NCBI RefSeq assembly: GCF_003952185.1
Contig: NZ_RXFS01000017.1
Coordinates: 1-64,000 of the forward strand
DNA: 64,000 nt
Source: Variovorax sp. 679
Lineage (GTDB): Bacteria; Pseudomonadota; Gammaproteobacteria; Burkholderiales; Burkholderiaceae_C
Direction of reading: 5' to 3'
Shown: in pieces, positions 53,734-62,660 of the stretch
Position numbering within the stretch: position 1 is the stretch's first letter
Layout: each line of letters starts with the position of its first letter
The notes under the pieces: generated by a model
Databases searched by the model: none
What the model saw: only the letters and a program-made list of their open reading frames with translations
What the model was told of the DNA's origin: nothing
Translations under genes and position numbers: made by a program

Positions 53734-56538
53734 ATGACTCAAACAGGCTCCTCGAAAAACCGCTTCGGCTTGCACACGCGCCTGAGCCTTGGCGTCGCGG
53801 CCGTGGTGCTGCTGGCCACCTTCGCAATCGCCACCTTCGCCCTGCACCTGGTCAAGAGCAACATGCGCGCCTCGATCGCGGCCGAGGAGCTGGCCCGGGT
53901 GAGCGCCATCGCGGATGCGATCGACCAGAAATTCGACAGCCGCCGCATCCTGCTGCAGACCTTCGGCGGCAGCGTGAAAGCGCAGGACTTCCAGGCCGAC
54001 GCGGCGCTGCAGGCCTTCCTGGAGAAGCACGCCTCGCTGCGGCAGGCTTTCGACAACGTCGCCTTCCTCGACATGGACGGCAACCTCGTGGCCAACCTGA
54101 ATGGCGCGCAGGCCATCGGCAAGGTGAACGTCAGGGACCGGGCCTACTTCCAGCAGACCATCGCTTCGAAGGCCGGCCTGGTGTCCGAGCCCTACCAGAA
54201 CCGCCTCAACGGGCTGGCGCAGGTAGCCATCACCGAACCGGTGCTCGACCATGCGGGGCAGGTGAGGTTCGTGATCTCCGGCGCCATCAACCTGAAGGAC
54301 CGCAACGTCCTGGGCACGCTGACCGACATCAAGCTGGGCAAGACCGGATACCTGTTCGTGACCACGACGGATGGCATCGTGGTCGACCATCCGCGCACCT
54401 CGCGCATCCTCAACCAGATCCAGGCGGACGGCGGCGGCACGCCCCAGATCCTTCGCGCGCTGGCCGGCTTCCAGGGCTCCAGCGAAGGCGTCAACGATGC
54501 CGGCGTGCCAGCCCTCTACGCCTTCGACCGCGCGGAGAGCGCCAACTGGATCGTCGGGGCGATGTACCCGCGCAAGGAGGCCTTCGCGACCGTCGACGCC
54601 ATCGAGCGCGGTGCCTGGTTCGGCGCGTTCGCGCTGGCGCTGTCGGCGGGCGCGCTGGCGTTGATCGTGGTGCGGCGCCAGCTCAAGCCGCTGGCCGAAC
54701 TGCACCGGCACATGCGCTTCACCAAGGACGCCCGGGAAGACAGCGAACGCGCGACCGACGAAGCACCGGCGCGGCGCAGCTACGCGCCCGACGAGATCGG
54801 CGACCTCGCCCGCACCTTCGACGAGCTGATGGCGCAGCGGCGCGCCATCGAACTCAGCCTGGCGCACAGCGAGGCGCAGGTGCGCACCATCGCCGACAAC
54901 ATCCCGGCGATGGTGTCGCACGTCGACGCCTCGCTGCGCTACACCTTCGTCAATGCCCACGTGCGGGCACTGCACAACAACGAGCCGCTGGTGGGCCGCC
55001 TGATGCCCGACGTGCGCGGCCCGGCCGACTTCGCCGTGGTGGAGCCGCATTTCACGCGCGCGCTGGCCGGTGAGACGGTGATCCTCGAGAAATCGGGCGA
55101 TCCGGCGCTGGGCATCGGAGATCGCACTTTCAAGGCTCACTACATCCCCGACCTCGACGCCGAAGGCAAGGTCTGCGGCGTGTTCTCGATGACTTTCGAC
55201 ATCACAGGGGAAGTCAACATCCGGCGCGCCCTGAAGGAGCAGGAAACCCGCCTGCGCGACGTGACGGACAGCATCCCGGCGCTGGTCGGGTACTTCGACC
55301 GCCAGCAGAACTGCCTGTTCGCCAACGTCAGGGCACGGCAGATGGCGGGCCTGGGCGAGGGCGCACCACTTCAGGGCACGACCTTGCGTTCGGCGCTGGG
55401 CAGGACGGTGTACACGCAGCTCAAGCCCTATCTCCCGGTCATGTTCTCGGGCAAGAAGGTGCGCTTTCCGGTTCGCGCGCCGCTGCATGGCAAGCAGGGC
55501 TATTTCCAGGTCAACCTGATCCCGGACAAGAACCTGCGCGGCGAGGTCGTCGGCTTCTACCTGATGTCCTTCAACATCACGGCGCTGAAGGAAGCCGAGC
55601 TGCGCCAGGCCGAGAGTGAGCTGCGCCTGCGGGCCATCACCGACAACATGCCGGCGCTGATCACCTACATCGACCGCGACGAGAAGATCACCTTCGCCAA
55701 CGCCACCAGCCGCGACTGGCTCGGGCTCGATCCGGCCCAGGTGCTGGGGCGCCACATCCAGGAGGTGGCCGGCCGCGAGGTGTATGTGTCGCGCCAGCCG
55801 ATGCTTGCCCGGGCGCTGGCCGGCGAGCGGGTGGAATTCGAGTCGCGCACGCAGCGCGCGGGTTTCGACCGCATCACGCAGGTCATCTACGTGCCCGACA
55901 TTCGCGGCGACGGCCTGACGCACGGCATCTTCTCTCTGGCGCTGGACATCACCGCGCTGAAGGTGGTGGAGCACAAGCTCATCGAGCTGGCCCGGCTCGA
56001 CACGCTCACCGGCCTGCCCAACCGGCTTGCGTTCAACGAATACCTGCCCGACGCGGTGCTGCGCGGGCAGCTCACCGGCCACGCGATCGCGCTGATGTTC
56101 CTCGACATCGACCACTTCAAGGCCATCAACGACACCATGGGCCACGCCGTGGGCGACGCGGTGCTGGCCGAATACGCGCGGCGGCTGCAGGCCTGCGTGC
56201 GCGGCACCGACATGGTGGCCCGGCTGGCCGGCGACGAGTTCGTGCTGGTGCTGGAAGGGCTGGGCACGCCGGAGGCCGCTGCCGTCGTCGCCGAAAAGAT
56301 CCTGGAGCGCGTCCACACGCCGCCTTTCGTGGTGGATGGCCAGCGCGTGGATGTCACGACCAGCATCGGCATCGCGTTCCACCGCGCGGCGGGTTCGTCT
56401 GCCACCGCAGCCGAGCTGCTGGCCCGGGCGGACGTCGCGCTCTACAACGCGAAGGCGGCGGGGCGCGACCGGTTCGCGTTCTTCATGCCGACCGTGGAGT
56501 CGAGCAGCGATTCGTCGCCCAGGCGGCTGGAGCACTGA
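53734..56538 (+). CDS. membrane dCACHE-PAS-PAS-PAS-GGDEF diguanylate cyclase
   Basis: 934 residues. TM1 at about 16-37, a periplasmic dCACHE-like sensor (about 38-290), TM2 near 293-315, a short HAMP-like linker, three PAS domains (about 375-745; each has the repeated TDNIPA/TDSIPA/TDNMPA type start) and a GGDEF domain from about 760. The A-site is RLAGDEF (about 834), Ala for the first Gly, with the I-site RGTD five residues before. AGDEF variants are known in active enzymes. It should convert an extracellular ligand signal into c-di-GMP. The longer frame back to 53635 has no ribosome site. Confidence 0.92.
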   Translation: MTQTGSSKNRFGLHTRLSLGVAAVVLLATFAIATFALHLVKSNMRASIAAEELARVSAIADAIDQKFDSRRILLQTFGGSVKAQDFQADAALQAFLEKHASLRQAFDNVAFLDMDGNLVANLNGAQAIGKVNVRDRAYFQQTIASKAGLVSEPYQNRLNGLAQVAITEPVLDHAGQVRFVISGAINLKDRNVLGTLTDIKLGKTGYLFVTTTDGIVVDHPRTSRILNQIQADGGGTPQILRALAGFQGSSEGVNDAGVPALYAFDRAESANWIVGAMYPRKEAFATVDAIERGAWFGAFALALSAGALALIVVRRQLKPLAELHRHMRFTKDAREDSERATDEAPARRSYAPDEIGDLARTFDELMAQRRAIELSLAHSEAQVRTIADNIPAMVSHVDASLRYTFVNAHVRALHNNEPLVGRLMPDVRGPADFAVVEPHFTRALAGETVILEKSGDPALGIGDRTFKAHYIPDLDAEGKVCGVFSMTFDITGEVNIRRALKEQETRLRDVTDSIPALVGYFDRQQNCLFANVRARQMAGLGEGAPLQGTTLRSALGRTVYTQLKPYLPVMFSGKKVRFPVRAPLHGKQGYFQVNLIPDKNLRGEVVGFYLMSFNITALKEAELRQAESELRLRAITDNMPALITYIDRDEKITFANATSRDWLGLDPAQVLGRHIQEVAGREVYVSRQPMLARALAGERVEFESRTQRAGFDRITQVIYVPDIRGDGLTHGIFSLALDITALKVVEHKLIELARLDTLTGLPNRLAFNEYLPDAVLRGQLTGHAIALMFLDIDHFKAINDTMGHAVGDAVLAEYARRLQACVRGTDMVARLAGDEFVLVLEGLGTPEAAAVVAEKILERVHTPPFVVDGQRVDVTTSIGIAFHRAAGSSATAAELLARADVALYNAKAAGRDRFAFFMPTVESSSDSSPRRLEH

Positions 56539-56562
56539 CCCGGCGCACCGGGCGGGAGCCGC

Positions 56563-57087
56563 TCAGGGGCGAGCCAGCACCAGGTTCTCGTGGCAGCCTT
56601 CGCCCAGGACGAACCAGGTCGTGCCCTTGCGGGCGAAGCCGTGCTTCTCGTAGAAGGCGCAGGCCCGCCGGTTTTGGGTGTTGACCGTCAGCCACATGGC
56701 ATCGCTGCCTGTTCGCTCGCCAATCGTGGCGCAGGCCTTGTCGAGCAGGGCGGAGCCCACGCCCGAGCGGGTGAACGGCTCCTGCACGTAGAGCGTGCAG
56801 AGTTCGGTGCCAATGTCGGGCGAAAGAGGCTGAGGCGCATTGAAGCCCAGGCGTGCGTAGCCAACCAGATGGCTGCCGGCCTCGGCGACGACCAGCGCGG
56901 TGTCGGCGTCTTCCATCCACGCGGTGAACGCGGCCGGCGTGAACTGCTCGAGCACGTAGCGCGCGAGCAGATCGCTCACGCCTTCGGTTGCGTAGGTCGC
57001 CAGCCAGACCTGAATGGACAGCGCCGCCAGCGCTGGAGCGTCGGCGGCGATGGCGGGGCGGATCTGGAAGGGAATGGCGCGAGGCAT
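56563..57087 (-). CDS. GNAT-family acetyltransferase (2)
   Basis: 174 residues. CTLYVQEPFTRSGVGSALLDKA carries the acetyl-CoA loop RSGVGSAL and NRRACAFYEKHGF the C-terminal motif, both standard. The end LGEGCHENLVLARP is typical of free-standing GNATs. Substrate unknown. Downstream of the MFS exporter on the same strand with a 32-bp gap, so possibly co-transcribed. Confidence 0.9.
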   Translation of the reverse strand: MPRAIPFQIRPAIAADAPALAALSIQVWLATYATEGVSDLLARYVLEQFTPAAFTAWMEDADTALVVAEAGSHLVGYARLGFNAPQPLSPDIGTELCTLYVQEPFTRSGVGSALLDKACATIGERTGSDAMWLTVNTQNRRACAFYEKHGFARKGTTWFVLGEGCHENLVLARP

Positions 57088-57119
57088 GTCGGTCGGCCGA
57101 TTCTGCCTCCGCGCATCGA

Positions 57120-58310
57120 TCAGGCTTGAGCCGAGGCGCAATCTTCCACCGAACCGCGCGGTTCGCGCCGGTCGAGCGAGCGGCTCCACAGCGCGATGGC
57201 GAGGCCCGCCAGCGTGAGCAGCGCAGCCACCCAGCCCAGTGCGCGCAGCCCCGGGCCATGGTCGATCACCACGCCGCCGACCCAGGCGCCGAGTGCGTTG
57301 CCCAGGTTGAAGGCTGCGATGTTGAGGCTCGACGCGAGGTTCTGGCCCGCGCCCGAGGCCTTTTCCAGCACCCGCAGCTGCATCGGCGCGACGGTGGCGA
57401 ACGAGGCCACGCCGAGCAGGCCGACGAACACCACCGCGGTGAACGGCGTGCCGATGGTGAACTGCATCGCGCCGAGCACCACGGCCAGCGCCACCAGCGT
57501 GCCGAACACGGCGGCCATCGGTGCCCGGTCGGCCAGCTTGCCACCGAGGATGTTGCCGACCGCGAGGCCGCCACCGAACACCAGCAGGATCGGCGACACG
57601 GCCGATTCCGACAGGCCGGTGACCTGCGTGAGCAGCGGCTGGATGTAGGTGTACACGACGAACACGCCGGCGAAGCCGAGCACCGTCATCGCCAGGCCGA
57701 GCAGCACCTGCGGCCGCGCCAGCACCGCCAGTTCCTCGCGCAGCGGCGCGGCCTTGGCCTCGTCCTTCACGCGGGGAACGAACACAGCGAGCACCACGAA
57801 GGCCAGCACGCCGATCAGCGTCACGGCCCAGAAGGTCGAGCGCCAGCCGAGCTGCAGGCCCAGCCACGCTCCGGCCGGCACGCCCAGCAGCGTGGCGGCG
57901 GTGAGGCCGGTGAACATGATCGCGATGGCGGAGGCACGGCGCTCCGGCGCCACCAGCCCCGTGGCGACCACCGAGCCGACGCCGAAGAAGGTGCCGTGCG
58001 CCAGCGAGGTGATGACGCGCGCGGCCATCAGCATCTCGTAGTTGGGCGCCAGGGCGCAGGCGAGGTTGCCGAGCGTGAAGATCGCCATCAGCGCGAGCAG
58101 CACGGTCTTGCGCGGCAGCTTCCGGGTGGCGATGGTGAGCACGGGCGCGCCGACCGCAACCCCGAGCGCGTAGCCCGAGATCAGCAGGCCGGCGGCCGTG
58201 ATGGAGACGTGAAGATCCGTCGAGACCTGCATCAGCAGGCCCATGATGACGAACTCGGTGGTGCCTATACCGAAGGCACCGGCGGTGAGGGCGAGTAAAG
58301 CGATTGGCAT
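57120..58310 (-). CDS. MFS exporter, AraJ/YdhP-like (DHA1)
   Basis: 396 residues, twelve transmembrane helices. Starts LLALTAGAFGIGTTEFVIMGLL, the recognisable DHA1 start, with the loop-2/3 motif (TRKLPRKTVLL) and motif C region GVPAGAWLGLQLGWR. Exports a small molecule, drug or sugar. Divergent from a LysR gene over 94 bp. Confidence 0.92.
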   Translation of the reverse strand: MPIALLALTAGAFGIGTTEFVIMGLLMQVSTDLHVSITAAGLLISGYALGVAVGAPVLTIATRKLPRKTVLLALMAIFTLGNLACALAPNYEMLMAARVITSLAHGTFFGVGSVVATGLVAPERRASAIAIMFTGLTAATLLGVPAGAWLGLQLGWRSTFWAVTLIGVLAFVVLAVFVPRVKDEAKAAPLREELAVLARPQVLLGLAMTVLGFAGVFVVYTYIQPLLTQVTGLSESAVSPILLVFGGGLAVGNILGGKLADRAPMAAVFGTLVALAVVLGAMQFTIGTPFTAVVFVGLLGVASFATVAPMQLRVLEKASGAGQNLASSLNIAAFNLGNALGAWVGGVVIDHGPGLRALGWVAALLTLAGLAIALWSRSLDRREPRGSVEDCASAQA

Positions 58311-58371
58311 GATGCCCTGTACTGTGCGGACGAAAGCCTTCGATGACTAGAATGCCGCCGGTACAGAGACT

Positions 58372-58388
58372 TGTGAGTTGAACTCACA
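58372..58388. promoter_or_regulatory. perfect 17-bp palindrome between the MFS gene and its LysR regulator
   Basis: TGTGAGTT-G-AACTCACA, exact arms. It lies 16 bp upstream of the lysR start codon and downstream of a TAGAAT box (58348-58353), so it should overlap the lysR transcript start and allow self-repression. Confidence 0.7.
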
Positions 58389-58404
58389 GATTGAAGGAGC
58401 AATC

Positions 58405-59367
58405 ATGCCGCGCATCGACGTCAACCGCTCCGGCGAGATGGAAGCCTTCGTGCAGGTGGTCGAGTCGGGCGGCTTTTCGTCGGCCGCGCGCCTGCTGGGC
58501 ATGACGCCCTCGGCCGTGAGCAAGCTGGTGGCGCGGCTCGAATCGCGCCTGGGCATCCAGCTCGTGCACCGTTCCACGCGCAAGCTGCAGCTCACGCCCG
58601 AGGGCACGGAGTTCTACGAACGCAGCCTGCGCGTGCTGGCCGACATGGACGAGGCCGAGCGCTGCGCTGCAGCCGGCGCGGCGCCGCGCGGACGCGTGAG
58701 CATCAACGCCAGCGTTTCCTTCGGTCACCACAAGCTGGTGCCGCTGGTGCCGCGGCTGCTGGAGATGCATCCCCAGATCACACTCGACATCGCGCTCACG
58801 GACCGCATCGTCGACCTGATGGACGAGCGCGCCGACATCGCGATCCGCTGGGGCCAGCTGCCGGCGTCCGATCTCGTGGCGCGACGGCTGGGCGAAACCA
58901 GCCAGTCCATCGTTGCTGCGCCCGCTTATCTGGAGAAATACGGCACGCCGCGCACGCCGCAGGAGCTGGAGGCGCACAACCGCCTCGGCTGGAGCTACCG
59001 CCGCAACACGCCCGACTGGCCGCTGCGCGTGGACGGCCGCATGCAATGGCTGCCGGTGGCCGGGCCGGTGCGAGCGGGCGACGGCGAAACGCTGCGCCAA
59101 CTGGCCATCGCGGGGGCGGGGGTGGCGCGGCTGTCGCTGTATCACATACAGCACGACATCGACGCGGGCCGGCTGGTGCCGCTGCTGGAGGAGTTCAACC
59201 CGGCCGAGGTGGAGCCGATCCACGCGGTGTACATCGGCAAGGCCGGCACGCTGCCCGCGCGGGTGCGGGCGGTGCTCGACTTTCTCGTGGCCTGCTCGGG
59301 CGTGGACGGAGGGCGCTACACGCTCAAGCGAACGGCGCCGATGCCCGGGAATTCGGCGCTCACCTGA
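58405..59367 (+). CDS. LysR-family regulator of the MFS exporter
   Basis: 320 residues. Helix-turn-helix GGFSSAARLLGMTPSAVSKLVARLE, effector domain from about 90. GAAGGAG is located six bases before the ATG at 58405; an in-frame TTG at 58378 lies inside the operator palindrome. The 3' end overlaps the convergent hydratase gene by 52 bp. Confidence 0.9.
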   Translation: MPRIDVNRSGEMEAFVQVVESGGFSSAARLLGMTPSAVSKLVARLESRLGIQLVHRSTRKLQLTPEGTEFYERSLRVLADMDEAERCAAAGAAPRGRVSINASVSFGHHKLVPLVPRLLEMHPQITLDIALTDRIVDLMDERADIAIRWGQLPASDLVARRLGETSQSIVAAPAYLEKYGTPRTPQELEAHNRLGWSYRRNTPDWPLRVDGRMQWLPVAGPVRAGDGETLRQLAIAGAGVARLSLYHIQHDIDAGRLVPLLEEFNPAEVEPIHAVYIGKAGTLPARVRAVLDFLVACSGVDGGRYTLKRTAPMPGNSALT

Positions 59368-60086
59368 TCGCCGCGCCTGCAGGGCAGCACGCCTACCCAG
59401 GAGCCGGTGGTGACGACCGTGCCGGCCGGCGCCGTATGGCCGCTGCGCGTGATGTGGCGCAGCCAGATCGGCAGCAGCCACGCCGGGTCAGCCAGTGGAT
59501 GGGTGCCTTCACGCACCACGGTGTCGGCATTGCCGATCTTCGTTTCGCAGCGCTGCGAGGCCCAGTCGATGGCGGCATAAGGCTTCCACTCACCGGTCAC
59601 GAGCGCGCCGTGAACCTGCGAATCGGCGAGGCGGAGCAGGGCGGGCGTGGATGCGAGGTCTTGCCAGCGTGAGTCGACGATCTCGACCGATACGGCCATC
59701 GCGTCGACGAGCGAGGCGGCGTTGTCGTGGTCCAGCTTCGCGGCCTGCGCAGGCGTGACGTCCTGGCCGAGCCGCAGGGCGATCTCGGCTTCGATGCCGG
59801 GCGTGTGGAAGACGAGGTCGCCGAAGTCCGCCGGGCTCTGCCGCACGCCCGAAGGCGGCAGCGGTGCATGCGTGAGCGTGGCGCTGCGCGAGCCGCCGCC
59901 CGACTTCCACGCGCCGGGCACGGCACGCCCTTCGAACCAGCCGAGCGCGGCCGCGACGGCGTCCTGCACTTCATAGGCCTGGGCTGCGGATTCGAGCGTG
60001 TCGAGCCACGGCGTGGCGTCGAGGGTGCGGTTGCCGCGGCGCGCGGCCACGAGTGCATCGGTGAGGGCGGTCTGGGATGGAGTCAT
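59316..60086 (-). CDS. 2-keto-4-pentenoate hydratase / fumarylacetoacetase-like (MhpD-like)
   Basis: 256 residues. Acidic metal ligands seen in HTPGIEAEIALRLG and VSVEIVDSRW, with a Lys in CETKIGNADTVV. C-terminal TVVTTGSWVGVLPC is typical of MhpD/DmpE hydratases or fumarylacetoacetase-fold enzymes. Adds water to a 2-keto-4-enoate in aromatic meta-cleavage, or acts on a related beta-diketone. Follows the Bug receptor gene after repeat B. Confidence 0.85.
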   Translation of the reverse strand: MTPSQTALTDALVAARRGNRTLDATPWLDTLESAAQAYEVQDAVAAALGWFEGRAVPGAWKSGGGSRSATLTHAPLPPSGVRQSPADFGDLVFHTPGIEAEIALRLGQDVTPAQAAKLDHDNAASLVDAMAVSVEIVDSRWQDLASTPALLRLADSQVHGALVTGEWKPYAAIDWASQRCETKIGNADTVVREGTHPLADPAWLLPIWLRHITRSGHTAPAGTVVTTGSWVGVLPCRRGDQVSAEFPGIGAVRLSV

Positions 60087-60134
60087 CTTCCCGATCTTCT
60101 CAGCAAAAACCTGGCTGGTGATGGCGATCCTTCC

Positions 60135-60225
60135 GGGAACACCGATGAACCGGCTTTGCCGGGCCTCGGGTGTTGCCCCCGGAAGGGGGAAGGCGTAGCG
60201 ACACGAAGTGCGCGAAGCCTGGGGG
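60135..60225 (-). repeat. dispersed intergenic repeat, copy B
   Basis: Read on the minus strand it matches copy A (28056-28150): CCCCCAGGCTTCGCGCACTT, then the hairpin arms TTCCCCC/GGGGG and CCGGC-AAA-GCCGG, then GGTGTTCCC. It occupies the gap between the Bug receptor and hydratase genes. Confidence 0.75.
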
Positions 60226-60238
60226 TGAGACAGGCTCT

Positions 60239-61216
60239 TCAGGTCTCGACGTGCACGTTGCCGTCCTTCACCACCTTCGCCCACTTCGCGATCTCGGTGC
60301 TGATGAACTGCTTGAACTTGTCCTGCGAGCCGCCGCCGTCTTCCGCGCCGTAGGTGTCCAGCCGCTCCTGCACATCGGGCATGGCGAGCACAGTGTTCAC
60401 GTCGCGATTCACCTTCTGCGCGATGGATGCCGGCAGCTTGCCCGGCCCGGCGAGCCCGTACCACGTGGTCGCCTCGAAGCCCTGGAAGCCTTGTTCCTGC
60501 ATGGTCGGCACGTTCGGATGGCCTTTCGCGCGCTTGGTGCGCGTCTGCGCCACGGCGATCACGCGGCCGTTCTTCACGTGCGGCGTGGCTGCCGTCATGG
60601 TCTCGAAGCTGTACTGGATCTGCCCGCCCATCAGGTCGGCCAGCAGCGGGCCGCTGCCCTTGTAGGGCACGTGCAGCGCATCGACGCCGCCTTGCAGCTT
60701 GAACATCTCCAGCGCGAGGTGCTGCGCCGAGCCCGCGCCAGCCGAGCCGAAGCTGATGGTGCCGGGCGCGGCCTTGCAGGCGCTCACGATGTCCTTCACG
60801 CTCAGCGCCTTCTGGCCCGGATTGGCGATCAGCAGGTTGGGCGTGACGCCCACCAGCACGATCGGCACGAAGTCGCGCTCCACGTTGTAGCGCAGCTTGG
60901 GCTGCAGGCTGGGAGCGAGCGCATGGCTGTTGATGTGTGCCATCAGCAGCGTGCTGCCGTCGCTGGGCTGCTGGGCCACGTAGTCGGCCGCGAGCACGCC
61001 GGCCACGCCGCCCTTGTTGTCGACGATCACCTGCTGGCCCCACATGGTGGTGAGCTTCTGCGCGACCACGCGGGCCAGCGCGTCGGTACCGCCGCCGGGC
61101 GGAAAGCCGACCACGATGCGCACCGGCCCCGTGGGCCATTCCTGCGCGAAGAGCCGGGGCACGCCCAGCGTGGCGGCCGCGGCGCCCGCGGCCTGGATCA
61201 ACGAACGTCTCTGCAT
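60239..61216 (-). CDS. Bug/TTT-family tricarboxylate-binding receptor
   Basis: 325 residues. Signal peptide with RRSLIQAAGAAAATLG, cleaved near LFAQE; the mature protein has the Bug signatures PVRIVVGFPPGGGTDALAR and KAAPGTISFGSAGAGSAQHL. Binds a carboxylate in the periplasm; Bug proteins often lack a co-located transporter, as here. Together with the hydratase and the glyoxylate-family aminotransferase this fits uptake of a small organic acid. Confidence 0.9.
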   Translation of the reverse strand: MQRRSLIQAAGAAAATLGVPRLFAQEWPTGPVRIVVGFPPGGGTDALARVVAQKLTTMWGQQVIVDNKGGVAGVLAADYVAQQPSDGSTLLMAHINSHALAPSLQPKLRYNVERDFVPIVLVGVTPNLLIANPGQKALSVKDIVSACKAAPGTISFGSAGAGSAQHLALEMFKLQGGVDALHVPYKGSGPLLADLMGGQIQYSFETMTAATPHVKNGRVIAVAQTRTKRAKGHPNVPTMQEQGFQGFEATTWYGLAGPGKLPASIAQKVNRDVNTVLAMPDVQERLDTYGAEDGGGSQDKFKQFISTEIAKWAKVVKDGNVHVET

Positions 61217-61298
61217 CTTCCTTGTCTCCGTCGTGGGTGGGAATCCGATGCGCGCCATCCGCGCCATATACCTGTGCAGCGCCGGTGGCGCTGCGTGC

Positions 61299-62540
61299 CT
61301 ACGCGGCTTTCTGCAGCGCGGCCGGTGCCGTGTGGCTCGAGAAATGGTCCATCGCGGCCTGCACGCCGCTGCCGGCGAGCCTGATGCCCGCGAGCTTCAT
61401 GCCCATCTCGACGCCGGCGACCATGGCCACCAGCGTCAGGTCGTTGCTGTCGCCCAGGTGGCCCATGCGGAACATGCGGCCCTTGAGCTTGCCCAGGCCG
61501 GTGCCCAGCGAAAGGTCGAAGCGCTGGTGAATGAGCCTGCGCAGCGCGTCGGCATCGACGCCCTCGGGCGTGATCACGCCGGTGAGCACGGGCGAGTAGA
61601 CGGCCGGGTCGGCGCACTGGACCGGCAGGCCCCAGGCGTTGACCGCAGCGCGCACGCCGGCGGCCCAGCGCTGGTGGCGCGCGAACACGTTGTCCAGCCC
61701 CTCGCCGAGGATCATGTCCAGCGACTCCGAGAGGCCGTAGAGCAGGTTGGTGTTGGGCGTGTAGGGCCAGTAGCCGTCCTTGTTCATCTCGACGATCTCG
61801 TCCCAGGCCCAGAAGGCCTTGGGCAGCTTCGCGGTCTTCGAGACTTCGAGCGCGCGCGGCGAGAGCGCGTTGAAGCTGATGCCCGGCGGCAGCATCAGGC
61901 CCTTCTGCGAGCCGCTGACGCACACGTCCACGCCCCATTCGTCATGGCGGTAGTCGGCGCTGGCCAGGCCCGAGATGCTGTCGACCATCAGCAGGGCGGG
62001 GTGGCCCGCCGCGTCGATGGCCTTGCGCACCGAGGCGATGTCGGAGGTGACGCCCGTGGAGGTCTCGTTGTGCACCACGCACACGGCCTTGATCTTCTTC
62101 TCGGTGTCCTTGCGCAGGCGGGCCTCGATGAGGTCGGCCTGCACGCCGCGGCGCCAGCTCGGCGCATTCGGCAACTGCGCATCCGCGCCTTGCCACGCAA
62201 GGAACTCGGTCGAGAGGCCCAGGCGCGTGGCCATCTTCTGCCACAGCGAGGCGAAGTGGCCGGTCTCGTACATGAGCACGTGGTCGCCGGGGCTCAACGT
62301 GTTGGCAAGCGCGGCTTCCCAGGCGCCGGTGCCCGAAGCGGGATAGATCGCGACCGGGTGCTTCGTCTTGAAGATCTGCCGGATGCCGCCCAGCACCTTC
62401 AGGCCCAGCGTGCCGAACTCGGGCCCGCGATGGTCGATGGTGGGCAGGCTCATCGCCCGCAGGATGCGGTCGGGCACCGGGCTGGGACCGGGAATCTGGA
62501 GGAAGTGGCGGCCGGTGGGGTGGATGTCGAGTTGCAGCAT
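61299..62540 (-). CDS. PLP aminotransferase of the alanine/serine-glyoxylate family
   Basis: 413 residues. PGPSPVPDRILRAMS start, YPASGTGAWEAALAN loop, VDSISGLASADYR and the PLP lysine in SGSQKGLMLPPG (about 213). The family transfers an amino group from Ala, Ser or purine-catabolism donors to glyoxylate. Divergent from the GntR/FCD regulator; AGGAG precedes the ATG at 62540. Confidence 0.9.
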   Translation of the reverse strand: MLQLDIHPTGRHFLQIPGPSPVPDRILRAMSLPTIDHRGPEFGTLGLKVLGGIRQIFKTKHPVAIYPASGTGAWEAALANTLSPGDHVLMYETGHFASLWQKMATRLGLSTEFLAWQGADAQLPNAPSWRRGVQADLIEARLRKDTEKKIKAVCVVHNETSTGVTSDIASVRKAIDAAGHPALLMVDSISGLASADYRHDEWGVDVCVSGSQKGLMLPPGISFNALSPRALEVSKTAKLPKAFWAWDEIVEMNKDGYWPYTPNTNLLYGLSESLDMILGEGLDNVFARHQRWAAGVRAAVNAWGLPVQCADPAVYSPVLTGVITPEGVDADALRRLIHQRFDLSLGTGLGKLKGRMFRMGHLGDSNDLTLVAMVAGVEMGMKLAGIRLAGSGVQAAMDHFSSHTAPAALQKAA

Positions 62541-62561
62541 GAACTCTCCTTTCGCATTCAG

Positions 62562-62581
62562 TTTTGCATTCAAAATGCATT
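62562..62581. promoter_or_regulatory. GntR operator candidate, copy 1
   Basis: TTTTGCATTCAAAATGCATT; the core TGCATT-CAA-AATGCA is a perfect inverted repeat. Identical over all 20 bases to the site at 62628. Confidence 0.75.
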
Positions 62582-62627
62582 TTTGTTTGATGGTTTACCC
62601 TTATATCTCTGGCTTGTGGGTCATCTT

Positions 62628-62647
62628 TTTTGCATTCAAAATGCATT
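62628..62647. promoter_or_regulatory. GntR operator candidate, copy 2
   Basis: The same 20 bases as site 1, 66 bp apart, just 13 bp upstream of the regulator's start codon. Twin sites flanking the divergent promoters are classical for a dimeric repressor. Confidence 0.75.
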
Positions 62648-62660
62648 CAAGGGAAAAATC

